DNA of 64,000 nt from UBA9620 sp965220695 (GCA_965220695.1 OZ244838.1:5270001-5334000); one strand, 5' to 3'; numbered from the stretch's first letter, positions 35,558 through 44,927 are shown. The notes: a model not told the origin generated them from the letters alone. Program-made: numbers and translations.

Positions 35558-36421
35558 GTGCGCCGCGAAAGGCGCCATTCCTCAGCGGGTGCGAATCCCG
35601 TCCGGCAACTGTCGCTCCAGCCGGTAGCAGTCGGAGCGGATGGTGGAGGTAACGACATCCGTCTGAAGCACTCCGATGACAAAGGGCCGCCTCGGGCGGC
35701 TCAGCGACCATGCAGGCCGCAAGGTCTTGAACGCTGTGCAGGCCTCGAAACGGGCAATGCGGAAGCCGACCCGCCGGTAAAACGGGGAAGGCTGCTACGA
35801 GCCGGGAAGCGAGCGACGGGCGCACCGGCCCGCTCCGCCGGGGTATTGGCGGCGGCATGCATGGAAGGGGGGAGTGGACGCAACGCGGGAAGCCCTGCCG
35901 GTGGCGTGGCACACGCCAACCGACGACCCGTGAGGGCCAGGTCGGGCCGGCCAGGGTGGCGGAGAAGCTCGTACTACCGAGGATGCCGGGTAATGCCGGC
36001 AGAGGGAAGGAGCTTCAGGTGGAAGGGATGGCGAAAGGGAGCAGGCTCTCGGGAGTGGCTGACGCCTAGTACCCCGGAGATGAGCAGCAATGCCGGACGT
36101 CGTCACATGCACAAGCGAAGGGGACGACCCTGAGTGGTCGCCGTCGTCAGGGCGTCAACAGGCCTGACGACGCACCGACCGGTGGGCGCAAGGGTGCGAG
36201 CCGGGTGCCACGGCTCGCGACACCCGACAGCTCGCCGTGACCGGGAAGCCCGTGCGCGAGCCGCATGATTCCACTGGAGAGCCCGGTGCCGGAAATCGGC
36301 ACGCCGGGTTCGGAGAGCGGGGGGAGGAAACGTGCCTATGGGTATCGGACTGAGGCCCGGTGCGAAAGCGCCGGACGAGCCACCGACCCCCTACCGGCTA
36401 CGCGCCTCCCCTCGACTCTAC
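35558..36421 (+). ncRNA. ORF-less group II intron
   Basis: Starts with GTGCG directly after the IS left repeat. Domain V is clear at 36279-36311: an 8-bp lower stem beginning GAGCC (catalytic AGC triad) and ending GGTTC, a 2-nt CG bulge and a GAAA-type loop. A GGGGAGG ... CCTCCCC helix follows as domain VI, and the 3' end is placed at CTCTAC (36421). In domain I, GGTAAA at 35776-35781 is the exact complement of the last six 5'-exon bases (EBS1-IBS1). No reverse transcriptase ORF is present, so splicing and mobility would need a maturase made elsewhere. The exact 3' boundary is inferred. Confidence 0.82.
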
Positions 36422-36580
36422 GAGTTGACCGGCCATTTTGCCGATTTTGGCTGTATTTCGGGATTGCCATGTCTGTAAGTTGTTGATTCTAAAGGAACGG
36501 GTTTTGACGGTACGCGATGTAGTGCCATAATCGTATAGAATGGGTTGACTCCGGCCGCCGCGCCCGCTATCGTGGGTAGC

Positions 36581-38389
36581 GTGTTCATTCGGCGCACACA
36601 AACCCGGCGGACCCAGGACGGAAAACCCTACTTCTCCCATCGCCTGGTGCACTCCGAGCGCGTCGGAAACACCGTCCGGCAGCGCACCCTGCTCAATCTC
36701 GGGCGCCACTTCGACATCCCCCAGGCCCAATGGCCGCCGTTGTGCGCTCGCATCGACGACATCTTGACCGGCCAGGCGCCCCTGATCGCCGATGGCCCGC
36801 CCGCCGTCGAGCACGAGGCGCAGCGCATCGCCGCGCAATTGCTCGCTCGCGGCGCACCGCGGGACGGGACGGCCGCCGGACCGACCGACGTGCAACGGGT
36901 CGATGTCGACTCGCTGCGTCTGCTCCGTCCCCGCAGCGTCGGGGTCGAGCAACTCGGCCTGTGGGCGCTGGAGCAATTGGGCCTGCCGGCCCTGCTCGCC
37001 GACCTCGGCGTCAACGGCGCCCTGCGCGCGGCGGCGGCCGGCGTCATTGTCGGGCGCCTCGCCCAACCCGCCTCGGAGCGTGCGACGCACCGCTGGCTGC
37101 AAGCGCGCAGCGGCCTCGGGGAGTTGCTCGGCGTCGACTTCGAAACCGTCGGTGCGATGCAGCTCTACCGCGCCTCGGACGCGCTGGTGAAGCATCGCGA
37201 GGCGATCGAGGCGCATCTGTTCGACCGCGCGATGGGGCTGTTCGACCGCCAGCCGACGGTGACCCTCTACGACCTGACCAACACCTACTTCGAGGGCGAG
37301 GCGAGCGAGCAGCCCCAGGCAAAACGCGGGCACTCGAAGGAGAAGCGCAGCGACTGTCCGCTGCTGACCCTGGGCCTGATGCTCGACGCCAGCGGCTTCG
37401 TGCGCCGCTCCAAGGTCTTCGCCGGCAACGTCCGCGAACAGCGCACGCTGGCCGACATGCTCGAGGCGCTGGAGGCGCCACCCGGCGCCCTCGTGGTCAT
37501 GGACCGCGGCGTCGCCACCGAGGCCTGCGTGCAGTGGTTGCGTGAGCACGACTACCGCTATCTGGTCGTCAGCCGCGAACCGCACCGTCAGTTCGACGCC
37601 GAGGCCGCCGTATCGCTCCAAACCCAGTCCAACCAGACCGTGCACCTGCACAAGGTGGTCTCGACCGACCCCGACGAGGTGCGCCTGTACTGCTACTCCG
37701 AGGAGCGGGCCGAGAAGGAACGAGGCATCGTCGAGCGTTTCGCCACCCGCTTCGAGACCGCCCTGACCCAGCTCCACGAGGGGCTGGCGCGCCCCCGCAC
37801 CCACAAACGGCTCGACCAGGTGTGGCAGCGCATCGGGCGATTGAAGACGAAGCATTCCCGCGTCGCCGCCCACTACCAGATCGGGGTCACCGCCGACGAG
37901 ACCGGCGAAAAGGCGGTCGCCGTCACCTGGACCCGCCGTCCCCGGGACGGCTCGATGGCCACCCATCCGGGGGTCTACTGCCTGCGCAGCAGCGAGACCG
38001 ACTGGGACGAAGACGCCCTGTGGCGCACCTACACCACCCTCACCGACGTGGAGGCCGTCTTCCGCTCGCTCAAGGCCGAACTCGGCCTGCGCCCCATCTA
38101 CCACCACAAGCCGCGGCGGGCCGACGGCCACCTGTTCATCACCGTCATCGCCTACCAACTCGTACAGGTCATCCGCACCCGACTGCGCGGGCACGGCAAC
38201 CCCGCCAGTTGGACCACGTTGCGCCGCATCCTCGACGGCCAGCAGCGCGTCACCGCCACCTTCCGGCGCCCCGACGGGCGCACGCTGCACGTGCGCACAG
38301 CCACGCAACCCGAACCCGAGCAGCGGGACATCTACGAGGCGCTCGGCGTCGACCCGCACCCCGGGGGCGTCCGCAAGACGCTCATCTGA
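36581..38389 (+). CDS. IS1634-family transposase
   Basis: 602 residues. The start is the GTG at 36581, giving MFIRRTQTRRTQDGKPYFSH, the usual opening of this family; a TTG at 36545 would only add a poor extension. DDE-type domain: LYDLTNTYFEGEA (first Asp), ALVVMDRGVATEACVQWL (second Asp) and TDVEAVFRSLKAELGLRPIY (Glu), then HHKPRRADGHLFITVIAYQL. Intact, so the element may still be mobile. Its promoter would lie in 36422-36580, after the intron. Confidence 0.9.
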   Translation: MFIRRTQTRRTQDGKPYFSHRLVHSERVGNTVRQRTLLNLGRHFDIPQAQWPPLCARIDDILTGQAPLIADGPPAVEHEAQRIAAQLLARGAPRDGTAAGPTDVQRVDVDSLRLLRPRSVGVEQLGLWALEQLGLPALLADLGVNGALRAAAAGVIVGRLAQPASERATHRWLQARSGLGELLGVDFETVGAMQLYRASDALVKHREAIEAHLFDRAMGLFDRQPTVTLYDLTNTYFEGEASEQPQAKRGHSKEKRSDCPLLTLGLMLDASGFVRRSKVFAGNVREQRTLADMLEALEAPPGALVVMDRGVATEACVQWLREHDYRYLVVSREPHRQFDAEAAVSLQTQSNQTVHLHKVVSTDPDEVRLYCYSEERAEKERGIVERFATRFETALTQLHEGLARPRTHKRLDQVWQRIGRLKTKHSRVAAHYQIGVTADETGEKAVAVTWTRRPRDGSMATHPGVYCLRSSETDWDEDALWRTYTTLTDVEAVFRSLKAELGLRPIYHHKPRRADGHLFITVIAYQLVQVIRTRLRGHGNPASWTTLRRILDGQQRVTATFRRPDGRTLHVRTATQPEPEQRDIYEALGVDPHPGGVRKTLI

Positions 38390-38484
38390 CTAACCCAGCT
38401 CACCGGTTTGCGCAGGTTTGTAGTGCCACTCGAGTATTCCTGTCGGCGTAAGCTGCCTATTTACAATAGTTTATATTTTTGACT

Positions 38485-38496
38485 GGTAAACTTGGG
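38485..38496 (+). repeat. right terminal inverted repeat of the IS1634-family element
   Basis: GGTAAACTTGGG, exact inverse of 35546-35557, followed at once by the duplicated target TTAG (38497-38500) and the resumed cas1 frame. Confidence 0.85.
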
Positions 38497-38500
38497 TTAG

Positions 38501-39129
38501 CCGCCGTTGGCGAGGATGGCGTGCGCTGCTACACCGCGCCGCCGCTAATCGCCGACCGATCGGGACTTGCACGGCAGCAGGCACGTGCGTGGGCAGACAC
38601 CAACACTCGGATGCACGTCGCGCGTCGCATGTACGCACGGCGCCTGGGTGAGGTGCTGCCGCATCGCGACATCGCGGTGCTGCGCGGTATTGAGGGCGCC
38701 AGGATGAAGGAAACTTATCGTTTGCTGGCGACGAAGATTGGAGTTGAGTGGAGAGGGCGGCGGTACGATCGATCGGACCCGATGGCGACCGACCTGCCGA
38801 ATCAGGCGCTGAACCACGCGTCGAGCGCGGTTGAAGCCGCTGCGGCGATTGCTGTTTCAGCGACATCAACCGTACCGCAACTCGGTTTCATCCATGAAGA
38901 TCCGGGACAGTCCTTCGTGCTTGATATCGCCGATCTTTTCCGCGACTCCGTCACCATCCCTACGGCGTTCCGAGCCGCAAAAAAAGCCATGGCCGGCTCT
39001 TCTGGCGAGAACATCGAGCGCGTGACCCGACGCGAAACCGGACGTGCGCTCAGCCGGGAACGGACGATTCCAAGAATGATCGACGGGATCAAGGAGCTGT
39101 TCCAGGATCCCTCGCTCGCGGGAGAGTGA
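38501..39129 (+). pseudogene. cas1: cas1e, 3' part (interrupted)
   Basis: The remaining 209 codons of Cas1e, read from the IS junction: AAVGEDGVRCYTAPPLIADR, ARQQARAWADTNTRMHVARR, then IEGARMKETYRLLATKIGVE (catalytic Glu), LGFIHEDPGQSFVLDIADLF (catalytic His and Asp). The joined gene would be about 297 residues, normal for Cas1e, with no other lesion, so the insertion looks recent. As it stands the fragment has no proper start or N-terminal dimerisation domain and should not support spacer acquisition. Confidence 0.92.
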
Positions 39130-39134
39130 TTTCT

Positions 39135-39428
39135 ATGCCCATGACCGTAGTCGTTACGCGTGACGTCGAGCCGAGATACCGCGGTTTTCTCGCCTCCGCG
39201 ATGCTCGAGATTGCGCCAGGCGTCTATGTTTCGCCCGATCTTTCAACCGGGGTTCGCCAGCGTATCTGGTTGGTGCTCGAAGATTGGTTCGCAACGCTCG
39301 GAAACGGCGCTGTAGCCATGATTTGGCGCGACGCTGCCGTCGTGGGCGGCTTGGCGCTCCGCCATCTGGGAGATCCTCCAAAGGAGATCCGAGACGCCGA
39401 CGGGGTTCTTCTCGTCAAGAGGTTGTGA
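39135..39428 (+). CDS. cas2: Cas2e, spacer-integration partner of Cas1
   Basis: 97 residues from ATG 39135, with GGGAGAG about 8 nt upstream; another in-frame ATG lies 6 nt later. MPMTVVVTRDVEPRYRGFLA, LEIAPGVYVSPDLSTGVRQR and WLVLEDWFATLGNGAVAMIW are typical of the I-E form (Cas2e/CasB-type ferredoxin fold). Cas2 bridges two Cas1 dimers in the integration complex. It is intact but its partner gene is split, and transcripts must now cross the IS. Confidence 0.92.
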   Translation: MPMTVVVTRDVEPRYRGFLASAMLEIAPGVYVSPDLSTGVRQRIWLVLEDWFATLGNGAVAMIWRDAAVVGGLALRHLGDPPKEIRDADGVLLVKRL

Positions 39429-39500
39429 GATGCTGAATTCTGCGGATTGTCGCTCATTGGCAACTGAATAAAGCCGTCCCTCTGTCAAGAAATTGACAGA
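39429..39500 (+). promoter_or_regulatory. CRISPR leader
   Basis: 72 bp between cas2 and the first repeat, lower in GC than the surroundings. It ends in a perfect 9-bp hairpin (39480-39488 with 39493-39501, GAAA loop) whose last base is the first base of repeat 1. No firm promoter boxes could be assigned. Leaders carry the transcription start and the docking sites for integration. Confidence 0.7.
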
Positions 39501-41481
39501 GGCTTCCCCGCGCCCGCGGGGATAGACCCGCATCAGGTGTGGGCTCTAGCGGTGTCGAACTGGCTTCCCCGCGCCCGCGGGGATAGACCCCGCGTCGCCT
39601 CGGCGTCGCCGAGATTGGCGATGGCTTCCCCGCGCCCGCGGGGATAGACCCATCTCAGTTTCGCACCCTTGACGCCGGTGGAGGGCTTCCCCGCGCCCGC
39701 GGGGATAGACCCCTGGGGCGAGCTCGGCGCCTACACCGAAGAACGGCTTCCCCGCGCCCGCGGGGATAGACCCCGGGCGGATACCGAGGCGGCGATAACG
39801 ATCAAGGCTTCCCCGCGCCCGCGGGGATAGACCCGCCGTGGCGAACCACACCGCGGGCGTCGAGCAGGCTTCCCCGCGCCCGCGGGGATAGACCCTGGTG
39901 CACCCGCGCATAGACCCGGCGCGAGCCGGCTTCCCCGCGCCCGCGGGGATAGACCCAACCGCAGCCTGGCCGCCCTGGCGGGCGATCTGGCTTCCCCGCG
40001 CCCGCGGGGATAGACCCATCAGGCCCCGATCAGATCCAGTCGCCGCGGCGGCTTCCCCGCGCCCGCGGGGATAGACCTGGCTCGACGCCGAGGACGAAAT
40101 CGCCGATGCCGGCTTCCCCGCGCCCGCGGGGATAGACCCGGCTCGGTCCTGAAGAACGCCGGCCTGACGCTGGCTTCCCCGCGCCCGCGGGGATAGACCC
40201 CTCGCCGGACTATTCCAGTCCGCCGCCCAGCCGGCTTCCCCGCGCCCGCGGGGATAGACCCTCGCACTGCCGGCATTTGCGATCCTCGGCCGGGGCTTCC
40301 CCGCGCCCGCGGGGATAGACCCCTCGTCAACCTGTTCACCCTGCAGGAGCCGATGGCTTCCCCGCGCCCGCGGGGATAGACCTGTTTACGGCGACCGGAA
40401 GATACATCCCGTCAAGGCTTCCCCGCGCCCGCGGGGATAGACCCTATTCGATCAAGTCGTTCGACGGCCGCTTCCGGGCTTCCCCGCGCCCGCGGGGATA
40501 GACCCGTAACAATGCCACGGATCCAGTATTTGCATGAGGCTTCCCCGCGCCCGCGGGGATAGACCCAATACAGCGGTATTGGTTTCGGTGCCAGAAATGG
40601 CTTCCCCGCGCCCGCGGGGATAGACCCGCGGCGACCCGCACCTACGCCGAACAGGGATAGGCTTCCCCGCGCCCGCGGGGATAGACCCTTGACCAGGCCC
40701 TCAGCGGCGCCCGTCACGTTGGCTTCCCCGCGCCCGCGGGGATAGACCCGACCGGGATCATCCTGGACCTCACCGGTGTCGGGCTTCCCCGCGCCCGCGG
40801 GGATAGACCCGTCAGCCGGTATTCCTTCCCGCCGTGTTTGATGGCTTCCCCGCGCCCGCGGGGATAGACCCTTGCCGTTGATGACCGCGTTGGGGCGCGA
40901 ATAGGCTTCCCCGCGCCCGCGGGGATAGACCGGCCCACCCGCGGCAACCGCTGATCGCGCTGATGGCTTCCCCGCGCCCGCGGGGATAGACCCGTTACCT
41001 CGCCCCCGAGCATCGCCGAGTCCGTGGCTTCCCCGCGCCCGCGGGGATAGACCCCATCTGCGGGACGCCGGCACCCACGCCACCGGGGCTTCCCCGCGCC
41101 CGCGGGGATAGACCTTTCGCCAGCCAGTCCCAGATTGCGAGCTTGATGGCTTCCCCGCGCCCGCGGGGATAGACCCTGGTCACGCTCCGTGTTGGCGTCA
41201 CGCACGCTGGCTTCCCCGCGCCCGCGGGGATAGACCCGATCCGGGATCTTGTCGCCCGGGTGCAAACCCGGCTTCCCCGCGCCCGCGGGGATAGACCCCG
41301 GATCATCTTGTCTGCGCGGCGTTGCACGAGGGCTTCCCCGCGCCCGCGGGGATAGACCCGCCTGCACGTGCGCATCCGTGATTGCCGCGGCGGCTTCCCC
41401 GCGCCCGCGGGGATAGACCCCAGGCGCTGACCGACGCGGCGGACGTCGAAGTGGCTTCCCCGCGCCCGCGGGGATAGACCC
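39501..41481 (+). CRISPR. CRISPR array, leader-proximal block: 33 repeats
   Basis: 33 repeats of 29 bp at a strict 61-bp period (32-bp spacers). The repeat opens GGCTTCCCCGCG and ends GGGATAGACC plus one variable base; its core forms a CCCCGCG/CGCGGGG stem as expected for Cas6e. The last base is C in most copies but T at 40078, 40383 and 41115 and G at 40932. The 33rd spacer starts at 41482 and is cut after 30 bases by the IS21 element. All complete spacers are 32 bp and I saw no duplicates. Confidence 0.98.
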
Positions 41482-41694
41482 ATGTTGAGCTGCTCGCCGA
41501 TCTGCTCGGCGTCTACAGCGACAATCAAGATGAGAATTTAGCGACAATCAGGATGAGAGAATCGCCGCCTCTCGCCTTGGGAGGGAGGGCGTAGCCCGAC
41601 CGAGCAAGGCGAGAGGCGGCGAGGCCGATGGCCCCGCTGGGTGATCGCGACAGAGTTGGCAAAGTGGTGCCGTCTTCTCAGGGGGCGGACATCG

Positions 41695-43227
41695 ATGCCA
41701 GGCAGTCATATCACCGATCACCAAGTGAGGTTTTACATGCTATTTCGACAAAGGAACGCGCTGCAGGCGGCTGCGGCGAAGGCCGGGTTCAGCACCGCCA
41801 CGGCCTACCGGATCGAGGCCGATCCTCGACTGCCCTCCACCCGGAAGAAGCCGTGGGGTCGACGCCGGCCTGATCCGCTGGCGGGGATCTTCGACGAGGA
41901 GATCGTGCCGCTGCTGGAGCACACGCCGGGCATTCGGGCGGTGGCGCTGTTCGAGGAGCTGATGCGCCGCCATCCTGAACGCGGGCCCGGCGTTCGTCGG
42001 ACGCTGGAGCGTCGCGTTCGCCAATGGCGCGCCGTGCACGGTCCGGCGCAGGAGATCGTGTTCCGCCAGACCCATCCGCCGGGTCAGCTCGGGCTGTCGG
42101 ACTTCACCGATACCAGCGGTCTGGGGGTGAGGATTGCCGGCGCGCGGCTCAAACACCTTCTGTACCACTTCCGCCTGGCCTATTCCGGCTTCTCCCACGC
42201 ACACGTCGTGCTGGGTGGGGAGAGTTTCACCGCCCTGGCCGAAGGCCTGCAGAACGCCCTGTGGAGCCTCGGCGGGGCGCCGCTCGAGCACCGCAGCGAC
42301 AGCCTCTCGGCGGCCTATCGCAACCTCGAGCGGGACCAGCGCGAGGACGCCACGGCACGCTACGCGGCGCTGTGCGCGCACTACGGCATGGCGCCGAGCC
42401 GCAACAACCGCGGTGAATCGCACGAGAACGGCGCCGTGGAAGGCCCGCACGGGCATCTCAAGCGCGCGCTTGCCGACGCGCTGCTGCTGCGCGGCTCGCC
42501 CGACTTCCACGCCCTGAGCGAATACCGCGCCTTCGTCGACGAAGTGGTTGGGCGGCGCAACGCCCACAACCGGGCGCGCATCGATGTCGAGCGCGCCGTG
42601 CTCAAGCCCTTGCCGCGGCAGCGCACCGAGGACTTCGACACGGTCCGCGTGCGCGTCACCGCTTCCGGCGGCTTCATCCTGCGCAAGGTGTTCTACTCCG
42701 TGCCTTCGCGTCTCGTCGGCCATCAACTGACGGTGCGCCTGTACGACGAGCGCCTGGAGCTGTTCCTGGGTACCACGCCGCTGATGCAACTGCCACGCGG
42801 CCGCATCCAGGCCAACGGGTGTAACGGACATGTCGTCGATTACCGCCACGTCATCCACTCACTGCGACGCAAGCCCATGGCACTGCGCAACCTCGTCTAC
42901 CGCGACAGTCTGTTCCCGCGCCAGGCGTACCGGCGCGCCTTCGACGCGCTGCTCGAAACCAAGGGCGAACGCGCCGCCTGTCGCGAGACCGTCGCCTTGC
43001 TCTCGCTGGCCCACGAACGCACCTGCGAAGCCGAGCTCGCCGAAGCCATCGAGACCTGCCTGGACGACGGTGCCTTGCCCGACCCGGCCGCCCTGACCGC
43101 GCGGTTCGCCCGCGCGCCGCGTACGGTGCCGGAGATCCGGGTGGAGTTGGGCTCGCTCGCCGATTACGATGCCCTGCTCACAACGCCGATGTCCGCCGCC
43201 ACGGCCCGCGCAGGAGACGGCTCATGA
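41695..43227 (+). CDS. istA: IS21-family transposase IstA
   Basis: 510 residues from ATG 41695 (GGGGGCGG upstream); an upstream in-frame start at 41641 is possible. An N-terminal helix-turn-helix (QAAAAKAGFSTATAYRIEAD) precedes the DDE integrase core: GQLGLSDFTDTSG (first Asp), LEHRSDSLSAAY (second Asp) and NNRGESHENGAVEGPHGHLK (Glu). The C-terminal part holds FYSVPSRLVGHQLTVRLYDE. Overlaps istB by 4 nt (ATGA). Confidence 0.93.
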   Translation: MPGSHITDHQVRFYMLFRQRNALQAAAAKAGFSTATAYRIEADPRLPSTRKKPWGRRRPDPLAGIFDEEIVPLLEHTPGIRAVALFEELMRRHPERGPGVRRTLERRVRQWRAVHGPAQEIVFRQTHPPGQLGLSDFTDTSGLGVRIAGARLKHLLYHFRLAYSGFSHAHVVLGGESFTALAEGLQNALWSLGGAPLEHRSDSLSAAYRNLERDQREDATARYAALCAHYGMAPSRNNRGESHENGAVEGPHGHLKRALADALLLRGSPDFHALSEYRAFVDEVVGRRNAHNRARIDVERAVLKPLPRQRTEDFDTVRVRVTASGGFILRKVFYSVPSRLVGHQLTVRLYDERLELFLGTTPLMQLPRGRIQANGCNGHVVDYRHVIHSLRRKPMALRNLVYRDSLFPRQAYRRAFDALLETKGERAACRETVALLSLAHERTCEAELAEAIETCLDDGALPDPAALTARFARAPRTVPEIRVELGSLADYDALLTTPMSAATARAGDGS

Positions 43228-44081
43228 GCGCCATGGATACCGCACAGCTTGACCTCATGTTCACCGAACTGCGCCTGCCGACCTTCAAGGCCGCCTGGGC
43301 GGAACTCGCCGAACGCGCCGATGCCGACGGCTGGCCCGCGGCCCGCTTGCTCGCGGCGTTGGCCGAACAGGAGATCGCCGATCGGGCCCGGCGGCGCTTC
43401 GAACGCCAGCTCGCCGAGGCCCAACTGCCGCCCGGCAAAACGCTCGCCAACTTCGACTTCAATGTCGTGCCCATGGTCTCCAAGGCGCATGTCAACGCCC
43501 TGGTCGCAGGCGACCGCTGGCTCGACCAGGGCGCCAACTTGATTCTGGTCGGCCCGCCCGGGGCCGGCAAAAGTCACTTGGGGGCGGCGATCGGCCTGGC
43601 GCTCATCGAAAACGGCTTCCGGGTCCTATACGCGCGCACCACCGATCTGGTGCAGAAACTCCAGGTCGCGCGCCGCGAACTGGCACTCGAGGCCGCTATC
43701 CGCAAGCTGCACAAGTACCACCTGCTCATCCTCGACGACATCGCCTATGTCCGTAAGGACCAGGCCGAAACCAGCGTGCTGTTCGAGCTGATCAGCTCCC
43801 GCTACGAGGACCGCTCCCTGCTCGTCACCGCCAACCAGCCGTTCGGCGAGTGGGGCTCGATCTTCCCCGAACAGGCCATGACCCTGGCGGCCATCGACCG
43901 GCTCGTGCATCGGGCGACCATCTTCGAACTCAATGTCGAAAGCTATCGCCGGCGCTCCGCCGTGCAGACCCAACGCCGCCGCGGGCGCATCGCCTCCCGG
44001 GCCACGCCCGCCAACACCAAGGTCCAGCTCCCCGGCAGCGCCTCATCGAAAAACGAGCAGGAACCGGAGAACAACCCGTGA
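43224..44081 (+). CDS. istB: IS21-family helper ATPase IstB
   Basis: 285 residues with CAGGAG before the ATG. AAA+ ATPase related to DnaC: Walker A LVGPPGAGKSHLGAAIG (about 110-120), Walker B HLLILDDIAYV, sensor LLVTANQPFGEWGSIF and arginine-rich AAIDRLVHRATIFELN. It assembles on DNA to direct IstA. Intact, so the IS may be active. Confidence 0.94.
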   Translation: MSAMDTAQLDLMFTELRLPTFKAAWAELAERADADGWPAARLLAALAEQEIADRARRRFERQLAEAQLPPGKTLANFDFNVVPMVSKAHVNALVAGDRWLDQGANLILVGPPGAGKSHLGAAIGLALIENGFRVLYARTTDLVQKLQVARRELALEAAIRKLHKYHLLILDDIAYVRKDQAETSVLFELISSRYEDRSLLVTANQPFGEWGSIFPEQAMTLAAIDRLVHRATIFELNVESYRRRSAVQTQRRRGRIASRATPANTKVQLPGSASSKNEQEPENNP

Positions 44082-44227
44082 CACCTCACCCCTTCGCAAT
44101 CCTGCAGCGGCGTCATGAACGCCCCTTGCCTCGTCCACCGCCCATAAGGCATCATCAACCGTCGCGACACCTTCTCATCTTGATTGTCGCGCTCTTCTCA
44201 TCCTGTTTGTCGCGCTACATCGGCGCT

Positions 44228-44927
44228 GGCTTCCCCGCGCCCGCGGGGATAGACCCGGTCCCCTTCTTGAAGTAGCGGATGTCGAAGTGGCTTCCCCGCG
44301 CCCGCGGGGATAGACCCCGGCGAAGCGGCGTTTCCTTCACCATGGCGTCGGCTTCCCCGCGCCCGCGGGGATAGACCTCTCCGCGCCTACCGACTCGATG
44401 CCGATGGTACGGCTTCCCCGCGCCCGCGGGGATAGACCCGTACAGCCTCACGCCGGGCATGCCGGGCTCCAGGCTTCCCCGCGCCCGCGGGGATAGACCC
44501 TGGCCGACCACTTCGGCGACAGCCGCATTTATGGCTTCCCCGCGCCCGTGGGGATAGACCCTGAAAAAACAGGAGGAATGACACATCATGGCTGGCTTCC
44601 CCGCGCCCGCGGGGATAGACCCGTGTGCATCACCTGATCGCTGTCTTCGAGCATGGCTTCCCCGCGCCCGCGGGGATAGACCCTACACTTCATGTTTACT
44701 CCCTTCCGCGCCTAAGGCTTCCCCGCGCCCGCGGGGATAGACCATGTTCGAAGCCCGAAGAACCTCCGTCCGGGAGGGCTTCCCCGCGCCCGCGGGGATA
44801 GACCTTCAAAGGCGTGTCCTTCGAGCCTATCGACTACGGCTTCCCCGCGCCCGCGGGGATAGACCCTCCCGCCCGCAGTCCACGCAGCGCCAGCGCTCGG
44901 CTTCCCCGCGCCCGCGGGGATAGACAC
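44228..44927 (+). CRISPR. CRISPR array, middle block: 12 repeats
   Basis: 12 repeats continuing the 61-bp period after the IS21 element (44228 to 44899), 11 complete 32-bp spacers. One repeat (44533) has an internal C-to-T change and the last (44899) an altered end (GACAC), as expected away from the leader. Final bases T at 44378 and 44805, A at 44744. The spacer at 44562-44593 contains AGGAGG followed by an ATG, so its source was probably the start of a phage or plasmid gene. Confidence 0.97.

Larger units (their letters stand above)
35546..38496 (+). mobile_element. IS1634-family insertion sequence carrying a group II intron
   Basis: A 2951-bp element inside cas1. Its ends are perfect 12-bp inverted repeats (CCCAAGTTTACC at 35546-35557, GGTAAACTTGGG at 38485-38496). 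The target is duplicated: TTAG on each side, up to 7 bp (GTTAGCC, 35541-35547 and 38496-38502) depending on where the end is drawn. Removing 35546-38500 rejoins cas1 in frame. Inside are a group II intron (35558-36421), a 5' leader segment and an intact DDE transposase. Without the intron the element would be about 2.09 kb, normal for IS1634 relatives. Confidence 0.88.
41512..44219 (+). mobile_element. IS21-family insertion sequence inside the CRISPR array
   Basis: 2708-bp complete element with istA and istB. The ends match 20 of 25 bases when inverted, and each end holds a second internal copy of the GCGACAATCA(A/G)GATGAGA motif, as usual for IS21. A 6-bp target duplication TCGGCG flanks it (41506-41511, 44220-44225). 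Deleting element plus one duplicate restores a 32-bp spacer (41482-41511 plus 44226-44227), proving it entered an existing spacer. Confidence 0.93.

Noticed and set aside
35558..36419. ORFs of 100-190 codons within the intron
   Set aside because: Compositionally random, no reverse transcriptase motifs; the region reads as structured RNA.
36398..38359. 653-codon minus-strand open frame opposite the IS1634 transposase
   Set aside because: Antisense shadow; the plus strand has the DDE motifs and proper start.
39447..39471. Promoter boxes in the CRISPR leader (TTGTCG and GAATAA)
   Set aside because: Spacing of about 13 bp is too short; no better pair was found.
39546..41547. Long minus-strand frames through the CRISPR array encoding repeated RGLSPRARGS / SIPAGAGKP blocks
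   Set aside because: Translation artefact of a 61-bp repeat unit with no stop codons; the DNA is the array itself.
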